DNA from: Jannaschia faecimaris
GTDB taxonomy: Bacteria; Pseudomonadota; Alphaproteobacteria; Rhodobacterales; Rhodobacteraceae
Direction of reading: 5' to 3'
DNA: 64,000 bases
NCBI RefSeq assembly: GCF_900107415.1
Contig: NZ_FNPX01000017.1
Location: 1-64,000, forward strand
Shown: piece after piece, positions 19,326 to 30,377 of the stretch
Position numbering within the stretch: the first letter of the stretch is position 1
Layout: the number at the start of each line of letters is the position of its first letter
Notes under the pieces: model-generated
Seen by the model: the letters and a program-made list of their open reading frames with translations, nothing else
Told to the model about the DNA's origin: nothing
Databases searched by the model: none
Position numbers and translations under genes: made by a program

Positions 19326-20018
19326 TCAGTGCACCAGTTTCGCCTGCGCCGCGAACGGACTGAGCCCCAGCCAGCTTTGCATCGCGCGGGCGATGTTGGG
19401 ATCGCCATCAAGCTCGATCCGGTCGCGCGCGTCCGAAACGCTGGTAAGCCCCATCCAGATGGCAGTCATCGTGCGCAGGTCGGTCGTCACGAAAAGGTCG
19501 ACATCGTAACCCGGATCGGTCGAACACAGATCGACCCCGACCGCGGGGTCCACGACCAGCCACCAATCGCGGCGGCCTTCGGTCAGTTCGGGATACCTGA
19601 AGTTGACCACGGTCCGGCGTGCGGGCATGGGCGACGGGTCAAGATTACGGCGCATGTCCCACATAAGAAGCGATGGATCGAGGTTCTTCAACGTCGCTTG
19701 GGTTTCGATCCACTTTTGCCCCCAAAGCCCGAATGCCTCGACCACGGATTTCAGATCTCGTCCCGCTTCTGTCAGGCGATAGTCATGCACGCCCGGATCC
19801 TCGGGTGCGGGCGTACGGGTTATGACCCCGGCGGCCTCGAGCTCCTTCAAACGCTGTGACAATAGGCTTGGCGACATGCGCGGCACGCCTCGGCGCAGGT
19901 CGTTAAACCGGGTAGAGCCGGCCACCATTTCGCGCACCAGAACCATGGTCCAGCGCGTGCATAGCATTTCTGCCGCCATCGCGACCGGACAGAATTGTCC
20001 GTAACTCCCTCGTGTCAT
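19326..20018 (-). CDS. HxlR-family transcriptional regulator
   Basis: A 230-aa regulator. The N-terminal HxlR winged helix has the family Cys in QFCPVAMAAEMLCTRWTMVL, then RRGVPRMSPSLLSQRLKELE (recognition helix) and YRLTEAGRDLKSVVEAFGLW. About 100 extra C-terminal residues (RRTVVNFRYPELTEGRRDWW) resemble an SCP2-like ligand domain found in some HxlR proteins. It is divergent from the FAD oxidoreductase gene (20179), with 160 bp between, so it probably controls that gene. The start at 20018 is preferred to two upstream in-frame starts because it begins at the HxlR domain. Confidence 0.83.
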   Translation of the reverse strand: MTRGSYGQFCPVAMAAEMLCTRWTMVLVREMVAGSTRFNDLRRGVPRMSPSLLSQRLKELEAAGVITRTPAPEDPGVHDYRLTEAGRDLKSVVEAFGLWGQKWIETQATLKNLDPSLLMWDMRRNLDPSPMPARRTVVNFRYPELTEGRRDWWLVVDPAVGVDLCSTDPGYDVDLFVTTDLRTMTAIWMGLTSVSDARDRIELDGDPNIARAMQSWLGLSPFAAQAKLVH

Positions 20019-20178
20019 TGCCCCAACCCTTCGCAACAATCTAACCATCAGATGGCCACAGCCTAGCACGAACGGCCCCGAACCGGCAGCAAAAGAGCCG
20101 GTACAGTTTCATGACTAGCCAGAATGCGAGCAAGGGCGCAGCCTTGAACGTAAGGAAACCCTTATCGGAGCGCGCGTC

Positions 20179-21618
20179 ATGACCCTGACCATGAAGACAT
20201 TTAACGGAACAGCCATCGACATCCCGAATGGCAAACTGACGAGCCTCCAGTCGTCACTTCGCGGCAAGTTGATCAACAAAGCCGACGCAGGTTATGACGA
20301 TGCCCGGTCGCTTTGGAACGGCATGATCGATCGACGCCCCGGCCTGATCATATCCGCGCAGGACACGAACGACATCCGGCTTGCGGTGAACTTTGCGCGT
20401 GAGAACGGCCTGTTGCTGGCCGTAAAAAGTGGTGGGCACCAGATCGCGGGACATGCCGTGGCTGACGGTGCTCTTCTGCTGAACCTGTCTGAGATGCGGG
20501 GTGTCCATGTGGATGCCGATAAGGCGACCGCAAAGGTTGAACCGGGCTGCCTGCTGTCCGACGTGGATCAGGAAACCCAGCGTTATGGTCTTGCCGTGCC
20601 GCTGGGCATCAATTCAACGACCGGCGTCGCCGGCCTGACGCTTGGTGGCGGTTTTGGCTGGATCACCGGCAAGCACGGTCTGACCATCGACAACCTGTTG
20701 TCGGCCGAGGTTATCTGCGCCGATGGCGAGGTGCGCGTTGCAAGCGCCACGCAGCACGCCGACCTGTTCTGGGCCATCCGCGGGGGCGGCGGCAATTTTG
20801 GTGTCGTCTCATCTTTTGAATTTGCGCTGCATCCGATCGGACCCGAAGTCTTGTCCGGCCTTATCGTGCATCCGCTGGCCGACGCACGTGGTCTGTTGCA
20901 AAGCTATCGTGACATCTGCGCGCGCGCCCCTGACGAGCTTACAATATGGGCGGTCATGCGACAGGCCCCCCCGCTGCCGTTCATTCCCGAAGACTGGCAC
21001 GGCAAGGAGGTCCTGATCTTTGCTGCTTGCTATGCTGGCGACATGAAAGACGGCGAGAAGGCGCTGGAGGAGTTGCGTGATCTCGGCAATCCGCTCGCCG
21101 ACGTGATCGGCCCGCACCCCTATGCGGGGTGGCAACAAGCATTCGATCCCCTTTTGACGCCCGGTGCGCGCAATTACTGGAAAAGCAATGATTTTCTGAA
21201 ACTCACGGATGGGGTCATCGACAGCACTCTTGCCGCGGTTGTTGACCTTCCCGACCCACAATCCGAGATATTCATCGCCCACCTGGGCGGCGCGATGGCA
21301 AGGGTTGACCCCGCGGCGACTCCGTTCCCGCAGCGCAAGCGGCATTTCGTCATGAACGTCCATACGCGGTGGTCGGAACCGGCAAAGGATCAGACCTGCA
21401 TCGCCTGGGCCCGGGCCCTTTTCGACCGCACGGCACCCGATGCGGCGGGCAGTGTCTATGTCAACTTCATGCCGTCCGACGACGACGGCCGGATGCAGGA
21501 AGCCTATGGCCCCAACATTGAGAAGCTGCGCAGGATCAAGGCCGAGTATGACCCGAAGAACCTGTTCCGCCTGAACCACAACATCAATGTGGAGGCATCT
21601 GAGAAGTTGGCGACGTGA
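20179..21618 (+). CDS. FAD-binding oxidoreductase of the berberine-bridge-enzyme type
   Basis: A 479-aa protein of the PCMH/BBE family. The FAD-binding domain has AVKSGGHQIAGHAVADGALL (the His of SGGH is the usual covalent FAD site), TTGVAGLTLGGGFGWITGKH and WAIRGGGGNFGVVSSFEF. The BBE C-terminal segment is YDPKNLFRLNHNI. The second, Cys, attachment site of bicovalent members is not seen: the segment reads GKHGLTIDN. The reaction is oxidation of an alcohol, sugar or amine with oxygen; the substrate is not known. It is divergent from an HxlR regulator, which likely senses its substrate. Confidence 0.88.
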   Translation: MTLTMKTFNGTAIDIPNGKLTSLQSSLRGKLINKADAGYDDARSLWNGMIDRRPGLIISAQDTNDIRLAVNFARENGLLLAVKSGGHQIAGHAVADGALLLNLSEMRGVHVDADKATAKVEPGCLLSDVDQETQRYGLAVPLGINSTTGVAGLTLGGGFGWITGKHGLTIDNLLSAEVICADGEVRVASATQHADLFWAIRGGGGNFGVVSSFEFALHPIGPEVLSGLIVHPLADARGLLQSYRDICARAPDELTIWAVMRQAPPLPFIPEDWHGKEVLIFAACYAGDMKDGEKALEELRDLGNPLADVIGPHPYAGWQQAFDPLLTPGARNYWKSNDFLKLTDGVIDSTLAAVVDLPDPQSEIFIAHLGGAMARVDPAATPFPQRKRHFVMNVHTRWSEPAKDQTCIAWARALFDRTAPDAAGSVYVNFMPSDDDGRMQEAYGPNIEKLRRIKAEYDPKNLFRLNHNINVEASEKLAT

Positions 21619-22100
21619 CGCCCTGTGCCGTTCGTCGGATGCACGCCCGGCGGCGGTGCCGACTAAACGCCGATGATCAAGGTTAAACGCTTTCGCTCAA
21701 CATTCTCATATGGCCATTTGGGGTGAAGACTTAATGACCAAGCATGCCACCAGATATGCCGACATGCTCCGCGTCATAGCCACAATCCCGCCGCACCGCT
21801 GGCCGCCATCTACGTGAACAGGGGTGCGGGCGGAAAGGTCAACGGCGAAATCCTCGCGCGCAAAGCCATCGCCGTGCGTAGTACTGCAATTACCGCGCAA
21901 TGTGCGGTGGTGAAGGCGATACGTACGATCCCCGTGCCAAAGACCGCTGACCAAAGAAACGCCAGTGCGACGAAGACAGGGAAGACACTGGCGGCGCTCC
22001 ACGCGAAGGCGACCATTGTGCGCGGCCCGTCGGGCAAACCAGGGTCCGTCAGCACCGCCGCGCTTTCTTTTGTCCCCCGACAAAGACGTGGGCTACGGCC
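21619..22100. other. Non-coding or decayed stretch after the FAD oxidoreductase gene
   Basis: No intact gene. On the minus strand 21810-22055 gives a hydrophobic translation (FPVFVALAFLWSAVFGTG) that may be the remains of a membrane protein gene, but I cannot assign it. Together with the next pseudogene it marks a decayed patch. Confidence 0.4.
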
Positions 22101-22994
22101 TTAACGGCCACCGAGGATCGTACTGCATATTTGCGCGCGCCCCTGGCTCGGGCTGGGTGGATAGATGCATTGCATATTGATTAACGCCTTCATCGCCGTC
22201 CCCTCGGCGCGGGTCTTGCCGATCTGGCGGTTCCAAACGTTGGTGAAGACAGCCCCGTAGGACCCAAGATCGACGCGTGTCGCGTAGAACGGCTGCGCGT
22301 AGGCCACGGGCGACAATCCGAGAAGATCGTGCACCGCGTTCCGACTTGCGGCGACACCCATCAGGATCGCGTGCTGGAAAGGTATGCGTATGGGATGATC
22401 GGGCTCGGTGAGGCCACGCGCCAGATCACCCGAGGCATAGATCAACGGGTGCCTTTCGCCACGCAGAAACGCATCGACGTGCAGACGGCCCGCCGCATCA
22501 AGGACGCTGTGAAAGAAGAGGCTCTCGGCCCCGTCTTGAAAATCACTGTTCGGGCGGCGAGATGCTGACCGTCGCTCAGCGCGATCGCATCTGTCTTTAA
22601 ACGCGTCGGCGCGACACAGGGCATGAAGGTCCCGACGGCCTCCGCCAACGCGGCAGCGATGTGCTTGGCAAGGGTGTCCCTAGTGACGCACCGGGTACCG
22701 TTCCACGATCACTCAGTCCAAGTCAGATGCCATCGCCCAACCGCTTCCGAAACTTGGTGACAATTTCCAGCCCGGTGAAGCTTGCCCCCCACACAACGAC
22801 AGTACCCACAGCGGCACCAACATCGTGTCGTCGGTGCCTTCACAAAGTCGCGGACAAATGCACATCTGGTCCGTGTCCGAGACGGGCGTGATCCCGGAAA
22901 CGTTGCTCCCGGGCAGGAACCGTTCGACCGCAGCCGACATCGCCACCCACACGCCGGCAAATCCGCCCTCCACCGGTTTCCGGCAACCCGACAA
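22101..22994 (-). pseudogene. Decayed NAD(P)/FAD-dependent oxidoreductase (NDH-2-like)
   Basis: Pieces of one type II NADH dehydrogenase-like protein are spread over different frames. The N-terminal nucleotide motif region GGFAGVWVAMSAAVERFLPG and VSDTDQMCICPRLCEGT lie in one frame (about 22800-22970). A second Rossmann segment, GASFTGLEIVTKFRKRLGDG, follows almost at once in another frame, so the stretch normally between them is deleted. The C-terminal part, YASGDLARGLTEPDHP and QPFYATRVDLGSYGAVFTNV, is in a third frame ending near 22162. Frameshifts occur near 22440-22500 and around 22770. The protein cannot be made. Outer limits are approximate. Confidence 0.75.
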
Positions 22995-23460
22995 GATCGG
23001 GCAATCGCTGGACGGCCCGGTCTTTCACCGCAACCAGGGGCTGTATTCACCAACGGAATTCGGTGCAGAGATCGTGCTGGCCGCAGGGCGGATGGAGCAG
23101 GAAACCGCGCGGATCACCCGGCGCGACTGGACGTGATCAACCGCTGAGCGGAACCGTCTCGATCACTGCGACCAAGGCCTTTGCACCGTTCTTTTTGGCC
23201 GTCATCTGGCTGGCATCGGGGCTGCGCATTCATGTCCTGTCCGGAGAACAGGTACTGAGCCTTGCAGCCCGCGATTCCGATCTTGCCATCCGTCGCGCAC
23301 AACTTTGGCGAGCTCTGGATCGTCTGCCACAAGACCTTAGCCATGGTGCAGAATATCGCTCAGGGGCATCCCAGAAGCGACAGGGCCGCGCAGCGCAGGA
23401 GCGCCGAAAGTGACAAGGAACAAACCACGCCCAAACGATGAAAGTGCTAACTAAGTGACA
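22995..23460. other. Unassigned stretch before the tRNA gene
   Basis: No recognisable gene. A plus-strand frame at 23063-23413 contains one hydrophobic segment (FAPFFLAVIWLASGLRIHVL), but its start and flanks do not look coding. It is probably part of the same decayed patch as the NDH-2 remnant. Confidence 0.4.
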
Positions 23461-23464
23461 AACC

Positions 23465-23492
23465 GCCGGGGCCAGTTTTCGCCGACCCCGGC
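23465..23492 (-). terminator. GC hairpin downstream of tRNA-Leu
   Basis: GCCGGGG (23465-23471) pairs with CCCCGGC (23486-23492). It lies just beyond the tRNA 3' end on the minus strand and is followed there by GGTTTGTC, so it may end the tRNA transcript. Confidence 0.5.
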
Positions 23493-23500
23493 TAAGTCAT

Positions 23501-23585
23501 TGGTGCGGGTGAAGGGACTCGAACCCCCACGCCTTGCGGCGCCAGAACCTAAATCTGGTGCGTCTACCAGTTCCGCCACACCCGC
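23501..23585 (-). tRNA. tRNA-Leu (anticodon UAG)
   Basis: On the minus strand the sequence begins GCGGGTG and ends CACCCGCACCA, giving a 7-bp acceptor stem, discriminator A and encoded CCA. The anticodon arm is CCAGA-TTTAGGT-TCTGG, so the anticodon is TAG. A long variable arm (GCGCCGCAAGGCGT) and the GGTTCGAGTCC T-arm fit a class II leucine tRNA. Confidence 0.95.
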
Positions 23586-23717
23586 TCTCCGCAGGACGTA
23601 GCATCCCACCCTGAGACTGAAAAGGGTCTAAAAGAGTCCCGGTTTCTGCCCAGATCGTGCCCCAATTGGCCGTCACTAAGGGATATCGCCCGGAAACCAA
23701 TAGTCAGGATCACTGCC

Positions 23718-24227
23718 ATGACCGTCCAGCTTCGCCAGAATGCCGAAACGTTGACTGCGCATGCCGCAGCTTGCGTGAACCTGCGTCCTGTCAGGGGCGG
23801 CATCGCACGTGGAACCGTGGTCTTGACCGGCAAAGGTGAAGTCGCCGTTGAAAACCTCAAAGTCGGTGACCGTGTCATTACGCGCGAACGTGGTATTGCC
23901 GTTATAAAGGCGATCAACAGCATGGCCTCGCCTGCCTGCATGATCCGCGCTGACAGCCTGGGCCTTGGTCGCCCCGAGCGGGATACGACCGTCGCCTACG
24001 ACCAGCATGTCATGCTGCGAGACTGGCGCGCCGAGACGCTTTTTGATTGCGACGTTGCGCTGGTCCCGGCCCGACGTCTTGCCGACGGAAAGCAGATCGC
24101 CGCACTTGGCGATACGGACTTCTTCCGCCTCGACTTCGGCAAGCCGCTGACTATCTACGCCAACGGCCTGGAGGCTCCCACGGGTCGCACCGAAGCTGGC
24201 GTTGTCGAAATAACCGACGAAGACTGA
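23718..24227 (+). CDS. Stand-alone Hint-domain protein, first copy
   Basis: A 169-aa protein in which about residues 27-150 form a Hedgehog/intein (Hint) domain: ARGTVVLTGKGEVAVENLKV-GDRVITRERG, then DQHVMLRDWRAETLF and FFRLDFGKPLTIYANGLEAP. In self-processing Hint proteins the domain opens with Cys (CFTxGT); here that position is Gly (GIARGT). The block-B-like His is kept (DQHVML). Self-cleavage by the usual mechanism is therefore unlikely. There is no signal peptide or partner domain. Function unknown. A terminator follows, and a paralog lies 228 bp downstream. Confidence 0.8.
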   Translation: MTVQLRQNAETLTAHAAACVNLRPVRGGIARGTVVLTGKGEVAVENLKVGDRVITRERGIAVIKAINSMASPACMIRADSLGLGRPERDTTVAYDQHVMLRDWRAETLFDCDVALVPARRLADGKQIAALGDTDFFRLDFGKPLTIYANGLEAPTGRTEAGVVEITDED

Positions 24228-24281
24228 CTCCCAAACGTGTAAACCGGCTCTGCTGATCCGGACGCTTGATATCGCTTGAAG

Positions 24282-24312
24282 AACCTGAATGCGGACGCGT
24301 TTGGGTTTTTTT
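24282..24312 (+). terminator. Rho-independent terminator after the first Hint gene
   Basis: A 10-bp stem with three G-T pairs (24282-24291 with 24296-24305) and a 4-nt loop runs directly into eight T residues (24305-24312). Confidence 0.75.
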
Positions 24313-24454
24313 TATGTCAAAATTGCGTTCATTAACGATTTCGCAACACTTTTGACTGCAAAAATCAAGTTCCGGATCAGAAACCTGATGCGCGCCTGCA
24401 GGCGGCTGACCTATCGTTTTGGGATAATTAGCGTCCAAACGCGCGAGCAGACTT

Positions 24455-24948
24455 ATGACATTGATGCCCCCCTCAGCCTCGCCGCTTGGCGCACCGGTGC
24501 TGCCCGACAGCAGCTTACGACACGCCATTCCCGCCGGTAGCCGCGTGCTGATGTCCCAAGGCGAAGCACCGATTGAAACGTTGGTCCCCGGCGACCGCAT
24601 CATCACCCGTGACCACGGCATGACCGCCATCCGCGACCTGATCCGTCTTGACGTGGAACCCGGCACAATGATGATCCGGATCCCGCTGAATGCCTTGGGA
24701 ATCGGCAAGCCTGATCGCGACGTGATGCTGCTGCCAGACCAACCGGTCGTGCTGCGCAATTGGCGGGCGCGGACGATTTTTCGCGCGAAGGAGGCGCGCG
24801 TCGCCGCGCAGCGCCTGATCGACGGCAGCGTCATACGCCCCGTTCCCTTCGCGGGTGGCCCAGTGTGGTGCATTGTGCTCGACCGGCCGTCGGCAATCTA
24901 CGTTGACGGGTTGGAGTTGGTATCGGGCGCGAAGGACGCCATGATCGC

Positions 24949-24952
<4 letters not shown>
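24455..24952 (+). CDS. Stand-alone Hint-domain protein, second copy
   Basis: A 165-aa paralog of the previous protein, aligned along its length: IPAGSRVLMSQGEAPIETLV-PGDRIITRDHGMTAIRDLI, then LLPDQPVVLRNWRARTIFRA and WCIVLDRPSAIYVDGLELVS. The Hint catalytic Cys is replaced by Ala (AIPAGS) and the conserved His by Pro (DQPVVL), so it is even further from a self-splicing domain than its neighbour. The Arg-Asn-Trp-Arg-Ala segment after it is shared by both copies. Tandem duplication is likely. Its stop overlaps the convergent nnrDE stop. Confidence 0.78.
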
Positions 24953-27039
<2,087 letters not shown>

Positions 27040-27079
27040 ACCACCAAATACACGTTTTTACCAAGGGAAAGGGATCTTC

Positions 27080-28483
27080 ATGGCAAATGCCCTGATCAAG
27101 CTCATCGAGGACGAAGACATCGAGTATGTCGACATCCGCTTTACCGACCCACGTGGCAAGCTGCAGCACGTGACCGTTGTCGCGGACCTGGTCGACGAGG
27201 ACTTCATTGAGGAAGGCTTTATGTTCGACGGCTCGTCGATCGCTGGCTGGAAGTCGATCGAAGCCTCCGACATGAAGCTGATGCTGGACGTCGACAGCGC
27301 CTACATCGACCCGTTCTATGCCGAAAAAACCGTCTGTGTGCATTGCTCGGTCGTCGAGCCCGACACGAACGAGCCCTACGACCGTGACCCGCGCGGCACC
27401 GCCGAAAAGGCCGAGGCCTATCTGATTTCGTCGGGAATCGGCGATAAGTTCTTCTGCGGACCGGAAGCCGAATTCTTCCTGTTCGACGACGTCCGTTTCT
27501 CGAACTCCATGAACAAGGTCGGCTTCGAAGTCGACGCGGCCGACGCCGCATGGAACACGGGCACCGAATATGAAATGGGCAATATGGGCCACCGTCCCGG
27601 CGTCAAGGGCGGTTACTTCCCCGTGAACCCGACCGATGCCGCCCAGGATCTGCGCTCCGAGATGCTCTCGACCATGAAGCGCATCGGCATGAAGGTCGAC
27701 AAACACCACCACGAGGTGGCGTCGTGCCAGCACGAGCTGGGTCTCATCTTCGGCACGCTGACCAAGCAGGCCGATGAGTTGCAGAAGTACAAGTACGTTA
27801 TTCACAACGTGGCCCATGCCTATGGCAAGTCGGCCACCTTCATGCCCAAGCCCATCGCGGGCGATAACGGCACCGGCATGCACGTGAACATGTCGATCTG
27901 GAAAGACGGCAAGCCGCTCTTCGCCGGGGACCAATATGCGGACCTGTCAAATGAAGCGCTGTACTTTATCGGCGGCATCCTGAAGCACGCGAAGGCCCTG
28001 AACGCCTTCACGAACCCCTCGACCAATTCATACAAGCGCCTGATCCCGGGCTTCGAAGCGCCTGTTCTGCGCGCCTACTCGGCCCGTAACCGTTCGGGCT
28101 GCGTCCGCATCCCGTGGACCGAGTCGCCCAAGGCCAAGCGCGTCGAGGCCCGCTTCCCCGATCCGTCGGCCAACCCCTATCTGTGCTTTGCGGCGCTGAT
28201 GATGGCGGGCTTGGACGGGATCAAGAACAAGATCCACCCCGGTGAGCCGTCGGACAAGGACCTGTACGACCTGCCCCCCGAGGAGTTGGCGACCATCCCG
28301 ACCGTTTGCGGCTCCCTCCGGGAAGCGCTGGACGAGCTGGAAAAGGATCACGACTTCCTGCTGGCCGGCGATGTGTTCACCAAGGACCAGATCGAGGGTT
28401 ACGCCGCGATCAAGTGGGAAGAGGTTTACGCCTACGAGCACACACCCCACCCGATCGAGTACCAGATGTACTACTCCTGCTGA
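27080..28483 (+). CDS. glnA: Glutamine synthetase type I
   Basis: A 467-aa GSI. Visible motifs: [19 protein letters not shown], the metal/substrate residues in [27 protein letters not shown]-type segment, the ATP motif [40 protein letters not shown], and the adenylylation loop DLYDLPPEE with Tyr396. It makes glutamine from glutamate and ammonia. Adenylylation by GlnE under PII control is expected. GGGAAAGGGATC lies just before the ATG. It is the second gene of glnBA, with a hairpin terminator after the stop. Confidence 0.98.
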   Translation: MANALIKLIEDEDIEYVDIRFTDPRGKLQHVTVVADLVDEDFIEEGFMFDGSSIAGWKSIEASDMKLMLDVDSAYIDPFYAEKTVCVHCSVVEPDTNEPYDRDPRGTAEKAEAYLISSGIGDKFFCGPEAEFFLFDDVRFSNSMNKVGFEVDAADAAWNTGTEYEMGNMGHRPGVKGGYFPVNPTDAAQDLRSEMLSTMKRIGMKVDKHHHEVASCQHELGLIFGTLTKQADELQKYKYVIHNVAHAYGKSATFMPKPIAGDNGTGMHVNMSIWKDGKPLFAGDQYADLSNEALYFIGGILKHAKALNAFTNPSTNSYKRLIPGFEAPVLRAYSARNRSGCVRIPWTESPKAKRVEARFPDPSANPYLCFAALMMAGLDGIKNKIHPGEPSDKDLYDLPPEELATIPTVCGSLREALDELEKDHDFLLAGDVFTKDQIEGYAAIKWEEVYAYEHTPHPIEYQMYYSC

Positions 28484-28544
28484 CCGACAGGGGGCGGCAT
28501 CCGCCCCTCCCCGCATTGGCTAACGTCGCTCAGGTCAAAACTGC

Positions 28545-28570
28545 AAGGGCGGCCCTCAGGGGCCGCCTTT
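28545..28570 (+). terminator. Terminator of glnBA
   Basis: GGCGGCC (28548-28554) and GGCCGCC (28561-28567) form a perfect stem with a 6-nt loop, extended by AAG/TTT pairs; a short T-run closes it, about 60 bp after glnA. Confidence 0.7.
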
Positions 28571-28671
28571 CGCGTTCCGGAGGCAGTTGCTCTGCCGCCA
28601 TGACAAACCTCCCGAATGCGGGTCCCGCGATTTTCCTTGCCCCCATCCCGCCCCGCGGCTTTCATACGTGC

Positions 28672-29049
28672 ATGACCGACAGATACCAGACAGGCATGAC
28701 CGTCCGCCGCAAGATCTTGGGCGCTGCGCATGTGGATGCCGCCGAGGCGGCACGTACACCGCTTGATGACCCGTTCCAGACGCTGATCACCGAAGGGGCA
28801 TGGGGTACGGTCTGGGCATCGGACGCGATCACCCGGCGCGAACGCTCTATGCTGACACTCGCGCTGCTGGCAGCGACTGGTAACTTCGACGAGATCCCGA
28901 TGCACGTCCGCGCCACGGCCCGTACCGGGGCGAGTCCGACCGACATGGCCGAGGCGATGCAGCACGTCGCGATCTATGCCGGTGTGCCGCGCGCAAACCG
29001 GGCGCTGAAACTGATAAAGGCCACCTTGGCCGAGATGGAGGGCGAGTGA
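28672..29049 (+). CDS. pcaC: 4-carboxymuconolactone decarboxylase
   Basis: A 125-aa CMD-family protein. It has GAWGTVWASDAITRRERSML, the active-site helix region LALLAATGNFDEIPMHVRAT and the C-terminal MAEAMQHVAIYAGVPRANRA. In the beta-ketoadipate route it decarboxylates gamma-carboxymuconolactone. The start MTDRYQTGM suits PcaC; the long frame upstream lies inside glnA. The stop overlaps the GTG start of pcaH. pcaC-pcaH-pcaG form one coupled unit for protocatechuate ring cleavage. Confidence 0.92.
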   Translation: MTDRYQTGMTVRRKILGAAHVDAAEAARTPLDDPFQTLITEGAWGTVWASDAITRRERSMLTLALLAATGNFDEIPMHVRATARTGASPTDMAEAMQHVAIYAGVPRANRALKLIKATLAEMEGE

Positions 29050-29765
29050 CCGGCCCTTTCACCGGCAACCTCGCGCCGCGCGCTGCGGGCCTCCATCCGC
29101 CCGCCCTGTCGCCTGCCTATCGCAGCACCCGGTTGCGCAGCCCGGCACAGGCACCGATCGGCTTTCCGTCAACCGCGACCGAAGAAGCCGGCCCAACCTT
29201 CGGCCACGACCTGATCGGGGCCTTGGACGCGGACCTGACGCGCAACTTCGGCCCAGGCGGTGCCATCGGTGAGCAGATCCTAGTCTTGGGCCATTTGCGC
29301 GACGAGGAGTGTCGCCCCGTTCCGGCTGCCCTGATCGAAGTCTGGCAGGCCAACGCCGGCGGGCGGTATCGGCACAAGAACGACGGATACCTCGCCCCGC
29401 TGGACCCCGGATTCGGTGGGTGCGGCCGTTGCATGACGGACGCGCAGGGGGCCTTTATGTTTCGTACCGTACGCCCCGGTGCCTATCCTTGGCCCAACGG
29501 CGGCAATGACTGGCGGCCTGCTCATATTCACTTTTCGGTCTTCGGGCGCGCCTTTGGTCAGCGTCTGATCACCCAGATGTATTTCGAAGGCGATCCCCAT
29601 ATCGCGCTTTGCCCCATCGTGCAGTCTATCCCTGACAAAAGCGCGATCGACCGCCTGACCGCACGTCTGGACATGGGCGCGACGGTGCCCTTCGATGCGC
29701 GCGCCTACCGCTTCGACATCACGTTGCGCGGTCTGAACGCAACGCCGTTCGAGGGGCCCCCATGA
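29046..29765 (+). CDS. pcaH: Protocatechuate 3,4-dioxygenase beta subunit
   Basis: A 239-aa beta subunit with the non-heme Fe(III) ligands visible at Tyr108 (GGRYRHKNDGY), Tyr147 (PGAYPWPNGGNDW) and His160/His162 (RPAHIHFSVFG). Upstream, FGPGGAIGEQILVLGHLRDE is the typical entry to the beta-sandwich. With PcaG it opens protocatechuate between the hydroxyls to 3-carboxymuconate. The start is GTG, overlapping the pcaC stop (GTGA), and its own stop overlaps pcaG by 4 bp, so all three genes are translationally coupled. Confidence 0.96.
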   Translation: MTGPFTGNLAPRAAGLHPPALSPAYRSTRLRSPAQAPIGFPSTATEEAGPTFGHDLIGALDADLTRNFGPGGAIGEQILVLGHLRDEECRPVPAALIEVWQANAGGRYRHKNDGYLAPLDPGFGGCGRCMTDAQGAFMFRTVRPGAYPWPNGGNDWRPAHIHFSVFGRAFGQRLITQMYFEGDPHIALCPIVQSIPDKSAIDRLTARLDMGATVPFDARAYRFDITLRGLNATPFEGPP

Positions 29766-30310
29766 CCCGCGAAAGCGCCAGCCAGACGGCAGGCCCCTAT
29801 CTGCACATCGGCTTGCTGCCAAATGCATCCGGCCTGCCGATGTATGATCGCGATCTGGGAACCGCCATGGTGACCGACGTGACGCAGGGCGAACGGCTGA
29901 CCCTGACCGGGTACGTTCTTGATGGCGATGGCGCACCTGCGCCCGACGCCATGGTCGAGCTGTGGCAAGCGGATGCGGCGGGCAACATGCCGTCCCGTGA
30001 CCCGGCCTTCACCGGATGGGGCCGGTCCGGATGCGACGCGACCGGGCAGTTTCGTTTCCAGACGATCCGCCCCGGTGCACAGGCTGGCCAAGCCCCCCAC
30101 CTGACGCTTTGGATCGTAGCGCGCGGCATCGGACTGGGCTTGCACACGCGGGTCTATTTCGACGGCGAGCCGCTGAACGACTGCGACCCGATCCTGTCCG
30201 GCGTTCCCGCCGCACGACGCGACACGCTGATTGCCCGCCGAAATGGGCCGGATTGGAACATGAACGTCGTCCTGCAAGGCCATGATGAAACAGTGTTTCT
30301 CGATATATAG
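29762..30310 (+). CDS. pcaG: Protocatechuate 3,4-dioxygenase alpha subunit
   Basis: A 182-aa alpha subunit. It begins ESASQTAGPYLHIGLLPNAS and contains VLDGDGAPAPDAMVELWQAD, FRFQTIRPGAQAGQAPHLTL and the late TRVYFDGEPLNDCDPILS. It has the intradiol dioxygenase fold without a full set of iron ligands, as expected for the alpha chain, and completes the active site of PcaH. Start ATG overlaps the pcaH stop. No pcaQ, pcaD or pcaB is in the window, so the rest of the pathway must lie elsewhere. Confidence 0.95.
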   Translation: MTRESASQTAGPYLHIGLLPNASGLPMYDRDLGTAMVTDVTQGERLTLTGYVLDGDGAPAPDAMVELWQADAAGNMPSRDPAFTGWGRSGCDATGQFRFQTIRPGAQAGQAPHLTLWIVARGIGLGLHTRVYFDGEPLNDCDPILSGVPAARRDTLIARRNGPDWNMNVVLQGHDETVFLDI

Positions 30311-30377
30311 ACGTCAAGCAAGCACTACGCAAAGACCCGAACACTTCGTTTCACGACAAACCTCGGGGCGGACACGC

